Shown here: positions 53,401 to 64,000 of the stretch, in pieces | Layout of the letters: every line of letters begins with the position of its first letter | How positions within the stretch are numbered: the stretch's first letter is position 1 | NCBI RefSeq assembly: GCF_015832195.1 | Contig: NC_052021.1 | Span: 30,902,786 to 30,966,785 of the forward strand | Source of the DNA: Motacilla alba alba | Taxonomy: Eukaryota > Chordata > Aves > Passeriformes > Motacillidae | Direction: 5' to 3' | Length of the DNA stretch: 64,000 bases | Notes under the pieces: model-generated | What the model was told of the DNA's origin: nothing | Databases searched by the model: none | The model's input: the letters and a program-made list of their open reading frames with translations, nothing else | Program-made: the position numbers and the translations under genes

Positions 53401-56400
53401 AGCAGTGGTAGCTGAGAGGGATGTGAGAGAAATGAGTAGAGAAGTTTTTTCAATTAGCTGGTTGGGTGACCTGACAAAACCTTGCCATGCTCTTAGGAGG
53501 TTAAGTGCTTAAATTTTGAGATCAAATTTGTTTCAGTCGTGTTAGGCACCGAGATACTGGACTCTGAATAATCTTTTTTTTTTCCCTAGAGGCAAAACCT
53601 CTGTTTTAGCTTCTGCCAACACTAAATATATCACACAGCTGCCCTGCTGTCACTGCTCTTCTGGCTCTTCCCTGCTCAGCACATGCGGGCTGGATGGCTG
53701 AATTTGGTTATCAAACTTCATAATTTTGATAACCTTCACTAGCAATGATTAATGACCATGATAATCTTTATTTATGACTGCAGTAAAACAGACTAACTCA
53801 GAAATGCTGAAATTCAGGCTGTAAAAGTCAATCTTTCCAACAGCTGCCCCAAAGTCATCTTTTCCTGAGTCTTCAGTGAACCCAGGGTTTTTACTTTTCA
53901 AACTTGAATACAGATTAAATGCAAATCAGCTATGTAATTTCTATTCAGCTTTCTTTATAAACACCTAATGCTTAATTTATAATTTTTTTTTTAATTAAAG
54001 AACAATTTAAAGGCACCTCCTGCATATGAAACAACCATTTATCCCAGCCTTCTAAGAAGAGGCTGAAGGCCTGACTTTTAAATTTACCTTTATAAACAAG
54101 AAACATTTTGTTTATATTGCATTAAGAAGCAGCTCTAATTTGGACTTTTAAATCTTGTATGGATGAAAGTATATGTTTTTCCTGAAATGGAAGACAGCTG
54201 GGTAAAAAACTTAAAAACCAAAAATCAAACAACAAACAAACAAAACAACCCCCAAGCCCAACATTAAATTATTGTGCTGGGAAAGACTGAGTTTAATTGT
54301 GTGGTTTTTTTATACCTGCTCAGCATTACTTTGCTACCTGGTTTCTCTGATCTGTTTGTGACTGAGGAGTTCAAGAACCAAGAGAGAATCATTGTACAAG
54401 GTTTTGCTGCAGTGGTGAAATGATTTTTGAAAACAGTTGGGATAATCATTACTCCATCCTCTTATTCCCCAGGCAACAGGCACTGGGAAGCACAATTCTG
54501 GGATATAATTATAATCTAGTCCCATAATAATAATTCACATCTAATATGCTCCCACAGCCCCAGAGTTTGGCAAAGTTTGTGGTGGGTGGAACTTTGAGGC
54601 AACTCTGTGTCAGTAACATTTGTATGGCCTGTGTTCTCTTTCTGGCTCATTTTAAACAGTCAACAGCTTCTTAAATTAAGAAACATGGGTAATTTCTATT
54701 TTCTTATTTTTTTTGAATTTAAAAGAAGAAAAATCTGACTGTAGCATTGCTCACAAGCTTTCTTTATGGAAAGAATTTGTTGCCACTGCTGTGCTCTGAT
54801 ACTGAAATTATGGCCATGGCTTATCAGAAAGCAATCTCTAAGACTTTATGAATTGCTGGATGATTTTATTTGCTATGAGAGACTTGAATTCAAAAGAAAT
54901 GTGAATGCACATCCAAAGCTGACTTCTGCAGGGAGCAAAAACTGGGAAGAGCTGAGCCTGGTTCTGTGTCTATCAAAGGATATTCCTTGTCTTGGAAAGT
55001 GCAGGTAACTGCCAGCTTTCCCTTGGAAAAGTGGAATTGTGTCCCTGTAACTTCAGCACCTCTCTGGCTTTATTATTCATTTATTATGAATAACAAATGA
55101 CAGAGATTTTGTCCATGTTTCGCAAAAGCCTGGCAATGCTGGAATATTTCACTGCTGGGAAAGGAAACATAGCTGAGATGCATCTGAGGAGAGCATTGCT
55201 CATTAGAATGTTGCCAAATCTGTTTTAGATACGAGCCATTGAGAAACTTTTTTTGCAAAATAAATTAAAGGAGTCTGTCACAAGCCAGAATTTCTTTGGG
55301 TGTGCATTTTTCTGCAGAATAAAAAGCACCTTTATCTCCCTAAAAAATTCACATGCTTGTAAAATATGAGGAAATCTGCAGTTTTACCACATTTCTGAAG
55401 ATGGATAGGGAAGTGGCTTGGAACAAGCTGCCACTTGAATGCTATTCTTTGTTGATAATTTCTGATGCTCCTGCTTGTTCAAAAGATTTCTGACTCCATT
55501 AAACCCCCACAAAGCCTGTCAGCCTTGGCTGTATTTCTGCATGTTCTTCAGTAGTGGAATGAAGATATTTTTCATCTTTTTCTTCTTTTCCTGGTGGCAA
55601 TACTTATTTTTAAGAATGAAACTAAAAATTCTAGGATTTGCTTCAACTTTTTTTTTTTTTTTAAATTCACACTGTCTCTGAAAGCAGAAATTAAATTGTT
55701 GATGAGGATAGAGAGAAGTGAATATTTCTGGAGCAGTAATGTGGCATTGGCATCCAAACTTGAATTCCACACATACTTAGACAGGGGGAGATTTTAAGTG
55801 GAAGTGACTCCTCTTTTTACACAAATTCTGGTGCCTGCCTTCCTAAATGTAGAGAAGGGGAGCAGACTCCAGGCTGTGTTTTAATCTGCATGGTTCACTG
55901 AGTTAGTATTGGAGATGCAGGCAAGGACAATCTGGTACAAGGTGCACAGCCAAAATTACAAACGTAGCCCACTCTCGTGTAGTTTCCTACTCAAATTGTC
56001 CAAAATCATAAAGTGAGGACTGGGATTAATCTGTGGTCTAAGAAGAAGATGGAGTCACGTGTCTTTTGCCATAATACATCTGTCTGGTCTGGTTTTTCTG
56101 TCACTGGGGCTATTTAAGGCCCAGTTCAGCTTCAGTAAAGAAAACAGAATCTTACTTAAGACCTGGCACCCCTTGTGCCATTTACAGCTCAATTTTTGCC
56201 TTGTTAAAAAACCAAATAATTAAAAAAAAAAAAACTAAACCCAAACCTTAACCAGTAATTTTCACCTTTTTTAAAGAGAATAAAGTGTGTGCACTGAGGC
56301 ACAGATGCCATTTCAGGTTCCTTGTAGGAGGATTCCTGTCCTCCAGCACTGACAATTACAGGATATTCTGTTTAACCAGCGACAAAACCTGTGGATGCTC

Positions 56401-59400
56401 AGGTGTTGTTTTTCTGAATTTGAACAAAATAAAGCAGTTTGCTCCACATCTGAACACTTGTAAACAAAAGAATCAGAGAGACACAATCTTCCCAATGCAT
56501 TCAAGCATGACAGTCGAAAAGAAAACAAAAAGTAAGCTAAAGAACATTTTGAAATGCCAGGAGGTTGGTGCTGCAGGCTGTTGTGTTGAGTAGGGGCTTA
56601 CTGAGCCCTCAGCCTGGGTGGGTGGGCTGCCTTCCTCAGCAATGCAAACTGAGGAAAAAATGTCCAAAATCTGTATTTTGGATTTTTCGGACCTTATAGA
56701 CTTTTTCATTGGGGGAGCTGGCAGTTTAAATGCATCTCTGGGCAATTACAAATCAATTATAGTCGAGGGCTATATTGGAATATTAATGTGCTGGTCACCC
56801 TGGAGTTGCAAAGACAAATCATCCCACTTTGCTTAAGGTCAGGAGTTTGATAAAGATCATTCAGCCCTTCAATTTAAATGGAGCTGGCTGCAGGTAATTA
56901 TTAGTCAGTAGGACTGAGAAGGAATTGATGCTCTCACGCTCGGTGTTTGTTATCTCCCACAGGCAATTTCGTTCCTCACGCCACTTGCAGTCATTTTTGT
57001 GGTGAAAATAATCCGTCGAACAGACAAGACTGAAATTAAAGAGGCTTTCTTAGGTAATGTATGTCATTCCTCAAGGTGGAAAAGTGTCTGATGGCTCTCA
57101 GAGATTGATTCCAAGTGCAGTCCAAGCCTTGAAGAAAACCTGTCTCCATTACAGTCCATTACAGTCATTTTCAGAGCAGTTGCAGGGCATCTCGCAGAAG
57201 CCTTTGGGTTTATGTGAGTGTGTAGATGTACAAATTCTGTGCCTTAATTCCACAGTCTAGCTAGAAAGGACTGGAATTTGATCAGCAAAGACAGGTCCAT
57301 CTGAGAGACTGCTCAGATGTGTATTTTTTCTGTCACACCCAATCTATTACTTACCTCTTATTTATACTTGCAGCTATTCTAAATCAGGGCTTTGACTGGA
57401 AAGTGCTGTGCAGCTCAGCTGCTTAGTGTAGGAAATTACTCCTCTCATTGTTTTCTCTGATCTTCTCCTGCAATTTACTGTTACCCATTGCAAAATCCGT
57501 GCTCTTGGCTCAGTTTTTCTAATTAGAAGCTGTTGTTTCATCCTTAACTGCCAATGGAATTAGCTGTGCACTTAATCCTGGGCTGCGAGCTGTACTGGCT
57601 GTGCTGTGGGTGAGGTCTAATTACAGTTGTAGGCAGGAAATTGGAGCAGAGGCCAATGGAAAGGGTAAGTTTTAAGCTGTTCCAGCTAATTCTGGCTGTG
57701 CCTATCTCTTGAAATCTTACAGTGGTATGTGCTCAGATCCTTTTTATATATAGATATTGCCAGAGACCAATATTGATTCAAGCACTTTCACTGGCAAGGG
57801 ATACCTTGAAGCACTAAGAACTGCAAATGTTTTTGTTTGCCTTATGCTTGAAATAGTCATAATTCTGAAATCCTGTTTTACTGGCTAATTTACACTTTAT
57901 TTATTGCCCCTTACATGGTAAAATCAAAGCAATGCTCAGCCTTGCCTTAACTAGATAGGATGTAAATGGCACTGTGTAATTGGAAAAAAAATTTTTAGAC
58001 AAGGCTTAATTCCCATAGATTGTTCTTTCTCTAGTTGCTCTCACACAAGTGTGAAATGATCCTAGGTTTGTTTTGACGGCTGCCAGTCATTTGTTGTAAG
58101 TTCTGGAATGTTTTAGAGTGATGCTTCACTGACAAGTCCATTCAGTGGGAGTAACTCCTTGTTCATGAAACGCACACAGTCAGTTCTGAGCCTCCCTTCC
58201 TGTTCCATAAGCAGGAAAGGAGCTTAGCCCCAGTTTCTCCATCACTTACTTTCACTTTTTTCTTCTAAAAAGACATTATTTAATTTTTTTCCTGCTGTTT
58301 TGCGTTCTGTTGTTATTCCCTCTATAACATCTAGGAGAAAAGTTTCCAGCTTCCCCAGCATTCCCCTCGCTGCCCAGACTAAGGAAACACCAACCCTGAT
58401 GTTCTGTTCAGTTTGTGCCATAAGTGTGGAACTTCTTGTGCCTTATTTGTCACTTATTTACCAGTTCAAGGGCGCTGTACTCTAATGAAGTTCAGTGTCT
58501 GGTGATGTGAAGGTTCATTAGGTGTGGTGAGCCTCTGATTTGCTGAGATCTGGCACAGGATGTCCATAAAGAATGATTCAGGAGTCCCCCAAAAGGTGGA
58601 TTTCTTTAAGCATAATGCGTGGAGGGGAGAAGAGGTGGAAAAGAAGTGAAAATTCTTTGCCCCTCATGCAGCCATTAATAGAGAGAAGGGGATTCAATGC
58701 ACCTGGAGTAAGGAGGAGTTAATTCAGGTGCCCTTTAGCCTTCCCATGGGAGTGCCTGAATCTCTCACTGGATTATATGACTGTAGACAGGCAACATGAA
58801 TCTTTCTAAAAGGAAACAACAGCAGAACAAATAAATATTTTTTTTAACCATCCTACATTCACACTCTCACCTGATGCTTGGCATGCCAGTGGAAGGAATG
58901 TGCAACAGAGAAGGCACAGCTCTGTCAGGTGTACAAGGAACAATCAAGACAAAACTCAACAAAAAGACTGAATTTTACTGCCTGTCTTCAAAAGCAGATA
59001 TGTTTTTTAAGAAGGGCAGTGTAGTGCTGTGGCATTGCTGGTCATCTGCATTTGACTTTATGGAAAATTTCCCCGTGCAATTTTCATAAAAAACTGAGAC
59101 AAAAAAAAAATGGAGGGGAAAAACAGAGCACAGGATTGAGTGGTCACTGTGAACACAGGTGTTGAAAGAAGAAGATCTTTTTAACAGCATGAGTGTCTCT
59201 AGGATTGACTTGTTCTTTCATTTTTGCTGGCAGCTATTGTTATATTCTGAGAAAACTCTTATTTTTTGCTGTGATGAAGGTCCTGCTTTTTTTTTTTAAA
59301 CTTTAAAAATATAACACTATAACACATTTTTATGATCTGTAATATCCTCAGGCAAAGGTTTTATGGAAACAGGATGAGTGCTGCCGAAGTGCAGCCTTTG

Positions 59401-61697
59401 GGGCAGCAGTCCAAGGAGAAAATAGCTCATGTGGCTGTCATAATCAAAGTTATATTACTGTAAATGTTCTGCTGGAAATCAGACATTTGCCTGATAATTT
59501 TTTTTTTTCTGATGGGAAATAAAATTCATTGGCTCCTGGTTTGCAACAGGGAGCTGTGGTGTGGACTGCAAAATTAAATAATTTTTAATCTGAAATGTGT
59601 GTATGTGCAGGATCCAAGTGCAGTGAAATCAAGGCAAAGATCTCCACAGGCTTGAGATGAGGTTCTTTGGAAAGTCTGGGGACTTGCCATGCCAGCACAA
59701 ATAGAAGAGATGATTAATTCTGACCTAGTGTGACAGTTCCTTCTTCTTCTCCAATTTAATCAGAAAAAATTGTTAATCATGGGAGAAAACGTAAGGGGAA
59801 AACACTGCAATATTTAATCAAAACATCCAAATCCTTTTGAAAGAGAAATAAAGTCATACAGGTGTAGTTTTGGCCAAAAGGCAATGCTTTAGCCTGAAAG
59901 TGAAGTGTTTAATTGCATCACACACACACACACACACACATATATATACACACGTGTGTGTGTGTAGATATATCTATATATCTTGGGTATTGGTCTATGC
60001 AGGGATTCTGTTTGACGTAAAGAGCATGAGAGTTTAATCTGGTAAATTACAAAACTCAAAAATTGCAAACCCACAGTACTTCATTCTATGATTTTTTCCC
60101 CTTTATTGACTTATGCCCATGCAAATGGCATGGTAGGAAAACTGGCTTTGTGTAGGGAAATAAGAACAAAGCAAGTCGTGATTGTTACAATGCTCTGAGG
60201 TCTGTCCTTAGTCTGGCTAACAAGAAAAACAGTAGGCTGAAAAAAAAAGATCATTCACTTTTCAGTCCAGTAATGGTTTAAGTCTGTAAATCAAATGCTG
60301 TAAGGCTGCAGTTTATTGCTTGGTGCTTAGGTTATTATTGTTCTCTCTGTTCATTGTGTTTTGTAGCTGTTTCCTTGGCTCTAGCCCTGAACGGTGTCTG
60401 CACAAATACTATTAAATTAATAGTGGGAAGGTAAGTCCTGTCATGTTCTAAATGATGGGTTTAACTTGAGAGGAATGGAGACAGACTGACAGCTGCAACA
60501 AATGCCGATAAATAGAGAGCTGCTGTTCCAGAGCTGTCCTTGGCCTGGTGCAGGTGCTGTACAACTTCATTAGGTGACACCCCACTGTGGCCCGAATCCA
60601 TGCTCTGTGTTCTGCTGCTTGTTTGCCTCACTGGCAGACAAGAGAGGGCTTTGGGAGGAGTGGGGGGAGCTGAAATCAGTTCATTAAATCAGCAGCACGG
60701 GAGGGGAGAGTCACAGCATGTGGGAGCTCGGATGCCAGTGCCCCTTGTCTGATTAAATAGGAATCAGTTCATTTTGTGAGAAGCATGTTCTGTGTCCAGG
60801 TGACATCAACATCCACAGCAAAACAAACCTGGGAGCTAAGCAGTAAATTGATTCCTAGGTAGAACATTTCTTTAGGGAAGCATTATTTTGAATGAAGGGC
60901 TCAGAAAAGATGTTTTAGGTATTTTTTGTCTCTTTATCAAAATTTTAAATAATTTCAGCTGAAAAATACGCATCTGACTTGAATTTATACACTGTTTTAG
61001 AGTCCAGTGCATTGAGGAAGAAATATTAGTGTTTGGTTTTTGATGAACTCTCTCTGCTGCAGGACTGGTGCCCTGACAGTAATGGCACTTGGCACTTTTA
61101 TTTGATGGGTGCTTTTAAAATAATTAAGAATACACCCACTTCTTTAGGCAGGAATAAGCTCATTTATCCTGCACTCCAAGCCAAGTATTTTGCTGTCAGC
61201 TTCTCTCTGAAGCTGTGATCATTCACTTTTCTTCTCCATGTGGTTCATTGGCTCAGGATCAGTGTGATACCAGCCAAACCTACAGGCCCAGCTCACAGCA
61301 GGGTCAGGAGAAGCTCAGAGGTTTGCTCCATGCACTGAGACAGTCAGCATCAAGGCTGGTTTGGATTTTGGTGGCTGTTTTTTGGACGTTCTGAGCTGGG
61401 TGCTTTGGCGAGACCTGAAAAAATTTGGGAGTCATTCCACTTTGTGCAAAACTGATCACTCTAGGCGAGCGTAACCTGCATGTGTGTGATAAGCGGTAAA
61501 TGTAATAACCACTGTGAGGTTTATTTGTTACTACAGCTTTTGTATTTTTAATATCCATGGTGTTTTTTGTAGACCGCGTCCCGATTTCTTTTACCGCTGC
61601 TTTCCAGATGGAGTAATGAACTCTGAAATGCACTGCACAGGTGATCCAGACCTGGTCTCTGAAGGCAGAAAAAGCTTTCCAAGCATCCACTCTTCCT
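38389..61697 (+). CDS. PLPP4: PLPP4 (phospholipid phosphatase 4), exons 1-5, 3' part outside window
   Basis: The five exons join into one open frame of 445 bases (148 codons plus one base). The product matches the PLPP4/PPAPDC1A branch of the PAP2 phosphatase family, which are multi-pass membrane enzymes that remove phosphate from phosphatidic acid and related lipid phosphates. Visible parts are the N-terminus [19 protein letters not shown], a conserved loop with [13 protein letters not shown] (residues 27-39), hydrophobic segments at about 53-72 and 83-106, PAP2 motif 1 (K102, R109, P110) and motif 2 (P143, S144, I145, H146). Motif 3 (SRX5H) and the C-terminus should lie in exons right of position 64,000. 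PLPP5 is the close alternative, but its N-terminus and its PSGH motif differ from what is seen here. Exon joins use GT-AG sites with matching phases. PLPP4 identity is from family knowledge recalled without a search. Confidence 0.95.
39889..39937. repeat. A-rich tandem repeat (TTAAAAAATGGAAGAA)
   Basis: Three imperfect copies of AAAAAATGGAAGAAT occur in a row in the first 1.5 kb of intron 1. Confidence 0.85.
45254..45335. repeat. AT-rich tandem repeat (TTTCTATTTAAATTTA type)
   Basis: Four imperfect copies of TTTCTATTTAAATTT with ATTTAAATT expansions, then TTATTTCTGTTTCTATTTA. It lies in PLPP4 intron 1. Confidence 0.85.
46828..46913. repeat. Tandem duplication, 43-bp unit, two copies
   Basis: CTCTATATGGGGATTTCAAA continuing to AATCAGGTTTAAACACTG is repeated 43 bases later with two substitutions. 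It lies in PLPP4 intron 1. Confidence 0.95.
47930..47952. repeat. Perfect 10-bp inverted repeat
   Basis: GAATAACTGA, loop GAA, then TCAGTTATTC, in PLPP4 intron 1. Confidence 0.8.
51180..51480 (-). mobile_element. Probable ERV LTR, minus strand
   Basis: On the minus strand the sequence carries TCCCAGGAAAATCCTGGGAA, then a non-coding stretch, then an AATAAA signal (complement of TTTATT at 51,245) followed by CCCTCTGATGATGGAGTCTC and TGTATCACCTTTGGCTGTCC. The stem motif is shared with the LTR near 6,250, and the layout (U3, poly(A) signal, U5) is that of an LTR. It lies within PLPP4 intron 1 and is antisense to the gene. Ends are approximate and the family was judged from memory. Confidence 0.6.
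51560..51630 (-). mobile_element. Short CR1 3' fragment, minus strand
   Basis: GGTTTGGGGTGGAAAAGACC, TTTGAAGATGCCCTAGTTCC and ACCCCCTGCCATGGGCAG match the reverse complement of the CR1 3' region (GGGTTGGAAGGGACCTTAAAG...CTGCCATGGGCAG in the consensus). Only about 70 bases are recognisable. It lies about 80 bases right of the minus-strand LTR in intron 1. Confidence 0.75.
52763..52781. repeat. A19 homopolymer after a C-rich run
   Basis: CCCCCCTCCC is followed by 19 A. No retrocopied gene body is recognisable on either side. It lies 280 bases left of exon 2. Confidence 0.9.
53064..53172 (+). CDS. PLPP4: PLPP4 coding exon 2 (residues 19-55)
   Basis: A T-run ending in CAG precedes the exon, and donor GTGAGT follows at 53,173. 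The 109 bases complete codon 19 (GT+T, Val) and then read [20 protein letters not shown] through to RLMF. This is the conserved loop between the first two membrane segments in the PLPP4/PLPP5 group. It ends exactly on a codon boundary (phase 0). The reading frame on the complementary strand is a shadow. Confidence 0.95.
53173..56962 (+). other. PLPP4: PLPP4 intron 2 (3.8 kb)
   Basis: A phase 0 intron from GTGAGT to CCACAG. It contains A/T homopolymers and the CAAA-rich stretch at 54,203. Nothing else is supported. Confidence 0.9.
54203..54252. repeat. A-rich (CAAA)n low-complexity stretch
   Basis: AACAACAAACAAACAAAACA within a longer A/C-only run. It lies in intron 2. Confidence 0.85.
56963..57053 (+). 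CDS. PLPP4: PLPP4 coding exon 3 (residues 56-86)
   Basis: The acceptor is CTCCCACAG and the donor GTAATG at 57,054, which is weaker than the other donors. The 91 bases read [20 protein letters not shown] and continue to KEAFL, ending one base into codon 86. The hydrophobic run followed by KIIRRTDK fits the second membrane segment with a positively charged cytosolic end. The next exon restores an Ala at the split codon. Confidence 0.95.
57054..60366 (+). other. PLPP4: PLPP4 intron 3 (3.3 kb)
   Basis: Interrupts codon 86 after one base. The donor is GTAATG, the least consensus-like in the gene. It contains the compound CA/TA/GT microsatellite at 59,919. Confidence 0.9.
59919..59985. repeat. 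Compound (CA)11(TA)4...(GT)6 microsatellite
   Basis: Eleven CA units run into four TA units, then CACAC followed by six GT units, then TAGATATATCTATATATC. The CA and GT parts are complementary, with a palindrome ACACACGTGTGT at their centre, so the block can fold on itself. It lies in intron 3 of PLPP4. Confidence 0.95.
60367..60430 (+). CDS. PLPP4: PLPP4 coding exon 4 (residues 86-107)
   Basis: The acceptor is TTTTGTAG and the donor is the consensus GTAAGT at 60,431. The 64 bases encode the third membrane segment ([20 protein letters not shown]). They include Lys102, the first residue of PAP2 motif 1 (KX6RP), so the catalytic motif is split across the exon 4/exon 5 junction. It ends two bases into codon 107 (Arg). 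Confidence 0.95.
60431..61572 (+). other. PLPP4: PLPP4 intron 4 (1.1 kb)
   Basis: Interrupts the Arg107 codon after two bases, inside the first catalytic motif. GTAAGT to TTGTAG. No other feature seen. Confidence 0.9.
61573..61697 (+). CDS. PLPP4: PLPP4 coding exon 5 (residues 107-149), catalytic motifs 1 and 2
   Basis: The acceptor is TTTTTTGTAG and the donor GTAAGT at 61,698. The 125 bases give [14 protein letters not shown] and on to [12 protein letters not shown]. They complete motif 1 (R109-P110) and carry motif 2, whose His146 corresponds to the motif 2 histidine of the PAP2 family. The usual Gly of PSGH is Ile here, which I recall as the normal state of PLPP4 but not of PLPP5. The exon ends one base into codon 149. 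The next expected sequence (FAFSG) does not appear before position 64,000. Confidence 0.95.
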
Positions 61698-64000
61698 GTA
61701 AGTTCACTTAAACATAGTGCCTCTTTTGTAAAAGGCTGTCCTTTTACAAAAGGCTGGTTTGGGGTTGCTCTTCTTCTTCTGGATCGTGAACCTGATTTTT
61801 GCTGGAGGAGTCTGAATTTCTGACTTTCAGAAAGCCAGAAATTTCCTTCTGGAAATAAAATTGTGAGCTTGTGACCCTTTCTCATCTTGGGAACCACCTG
61901 AGATCATTCAGAGTCCCAGCAGGACTGTCAGGGGAGTGAAGCATATTCAAGGTTCCAGAACACTGTGATTCTGAGGAGCATCTGTTCCCCAGTGCAGACC
62001 TTTGTCTGATAGTAAATATTTATTTTGTTCTGTAGGACAGTACAGTCACTCATCTTTTGGCTTTGAGGTGGTCCTCAGTCTAGGTCTCGTGGTTTGATCA
62101 GGTACCCCTAGTTTGTGCTGAATCCTGACAGATGTTTAGGTGGCTTTTTGAGAATTCATCTACCTCATTTAATTAGTTTTACTAACTCAGATGTTCCTAA
62201 AGGTTCCTTTCTCTGTCTTGAGAAGCTGATTTCTAGCTTTCTATGTTTTATATCATATCTGATAAAACTTCTTTTCATCTGTAAAATAACTTGATTACTG
62301 TAAGCTTCTTTGGGATTTTTTGGCCGGTAATGTTTGCTGCTTTCAGCTGTTCTGTTTCTAAGAACTGCCAATTGAGAACCAGCAAGTCGTATCTATGGAG
62401 TTTTTTTTGAAAGTGGTAACTTCAAATTGCCTAATTGTACAGAAGTATATATTGCAAACAAGTTGGGTGAGGAGATGAATGAAATTGTGAGCTGATTTTG
62501 CTCCTACTTTCTTGTTTGAGTCACAGAAATAAATAAGAGAGTATTAGATGTCTGTGGGTGTGTTATAAACTTTAGTTCCAAGCCAGGGGACCAGCCACAG
62601 GAGGAGTCCTGGGATTTTCCTTTTACCTGGCACTGGTTGTATAAGCTCTGAGTTATGGTGCTGCAGCTCACACCTAATTTATTGGAGCAGAATGATGTCC
62701 CAGAGTATTTAGATCCGAATTATGAGAGCAGTTTTCTCCATCACTGACATAAGATTAGCGTGTGGCTGAGTTGACTGTATTTCCCACCACAAAGACTTTT
62801 ATTAAAATGTGATAAGAGATATTATATATTCAGTAATTTTTATCACTTGGTAAGTGTATGTTAGAGTGAGGCAATTCTGCAGCTGCTTGAACTACTTAGC
62901 TGTTTGAAGCCTGATGTTATAATATCTAAGTCTCTGACAAGCCTTAAAAATCCATACATATTTTAGTCTCATAATGGAGAAGGAAAGCATTTAATTTGAC
63001 AATCATACAATGCTAGCCCTTCCTCTCTGCAGCAAAATTATTTCCATAACCAAAACTGTCAGTTTTATCAAGAACAGCTTATAGTTGTGATCACAAATTT
63101 AGTTTCTTGCTGTTACTTCATTCCCAGTAGTATAAAGAGTGGAAACCAAGTAAGTATTATGGGAAGCACACCACTATACTGCTTTCCTACACTTATGGAG
63201 CAATGAGGATGTTTGGGTTATAATGATTCATGTTTGCAAATTGTGCTATAATTTTCCATTTTCTTAGCTCAGTTTTAAAAACTGTCCTTCCTGTCTTCTT
63301 AAGGTGTGAGTATTTATGAACTTTCCTTCCATAATCTCAGTCCAAAATTTTTCCTTGGCACCTTTCTCCCTTCTTTCAGCTCAAGATTGTTACGAGGTAA
63401 ATTGAAGGAGTTCCACTCTTCAGATTTCTGTCATTCCTTCACTGTGTGTTGTGAAATTCATGAAACAGCACCAAAAAGGGTTGTTTGGTTGGTTATTTTG
63501 TTTCTGTTAGTGTTTGGGGGATTATTTTTTCTATTTCATGACTGCAGAAATGTAAGTGGTGAGGATGAGAGTTGACATAAACCATAGTACCTCTCTTGGT
63601 ATGATGGTTGTAAGTAGCCCACTACAGTTTGTTATTTCCTACTTCACTTGGACCCGTGGGGAAAATAAATCCCAAGTAAAAGCTGCCAGGCAGCTCATAA
63701 AGAGGGGTTAGAAGCTTCAGTCAAGAACCATTCTCATCTTCAAAACAGTTTTTCTTAAGGCATTTCTAGGATAGGCTGTCAATCACAAGCTTTGTTATCC
63801 CAGAATCTAAAACTTCATCCATACAAGACGAGGCCTTTAACAAGAAAATCCGTGGTGCTGTAAATGGGGAGCTGGAAGAGCGTAAAATGCAGGGACGTGT
63901 GTCAAGAGTGACAGCACTGGCACTCCCAGATGGCCTGGCCTGACCTTGCTTACTCCATAAAAATGTTGTGAACAACCTGTTGCCACTCTCAGAGCCAACT
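61698..64000 (+). other. PLPP4: PLPP4 intron 5, incomplete
   Basis: Begins with GTAAGT and runs off the window. The hairpin at 61,723 is near its start. I looked for the next exon, which should begin by completing a Phe codon followed by AFSG, and did not find it. Confidence 0.8.
61723..61752 (+). other. Perfect 13-bp hairpin 25 bases after the exon 5 donor
   Basis: CTTTTGTAAAAGG and CCTTTTACAAAAG are exact inverse complements separated by CTGT. In the PLPP4 pre-mRNA this would form a stem close to the exon 5 splice donor (61,698). The stem is A/U-rich, so its stability is moderate. Confidence 0.85.

Noticed and set aside
61304..61897. 197-residue minus-strand frame
   Set aside because: It lies antisense over PLPP4 exon 5 and its flanks. 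The conserved coding signal is on the plus strand.
1..64000. tRNA, rRNA, CRISPR array or bacterial-type operon
   Set aside because: No cloverleaf with A and B boxes, no spaced direct repeats of CRISPR type, and eukaryotic introns are present.

Overview
The window looks like a piece of bird nuclear genome, most likely a songbird (passerine). It is AT-rich, with no operon structure and no long single-exon genes. It carries truncated CR1 LINE 3' ends and two ERV-type LTRs that resemble songbird families. The one recognisable gene has short, well-conserved exons joined by consensus GT-AG introns. The species assignment is inferred from repeat type and gene sequence, not from any search.

Layout. 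Positions 1 to about 37,600 are intergenic and I could support no protein-coding exon there. This part holds a probable ERVL-class solo LTR (about 5,780-6,300) followed by an old CR1 fragment (about 6,400-6,845). It also holds a 50-bp minisatellite of ten units (21,691-22,187), a CR1 tail (about 28,190-28,315), a 150-bp polypurine tract (29,570-29,720), and a 69-bp minisatellite split by a CR1 copy (33,735-34,379). A CpG island spans about 37,640-38,960.

The gene is PLPP4 (PPAPDC1A, phospholipid phosphatase 4), on the plus strand. Five coding exons are present: 38,389-38,444, 53,064-53,172, 56,963-57,053, 60,367-60,430 and 61,573-61,697. Together they encode residues 1-148 plus the first base of codon 149. 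The family is usually about 270 residues long, so the third catalytic motif and the C-terminus lie beyond the right edge. All splice phases agree. The first PAP2 motif (KX6RP) is complete, and the second reads PSIH rather than the textbook PSGH. A 31-codon upstream ORF lies in the same frame as the main start, separated from it by one TGA and 12 sense codons.

Introns 1-5 contain only repeats and simple sequence: a second LTR on the minus strand (about 51,180-51,480), a short minus-strand CR1 tail (about 51,560-51,630), two small tandem duplications, a CA/TA/TG compound microsatellite, and a perfect 13-bp hairpin just after the exon 5 donor.

I found no new multi-gene system. The most unusual structures are the two minisatellites, the in-frame upstream ORF, and the hairpin beside the exon 5 splice donor.
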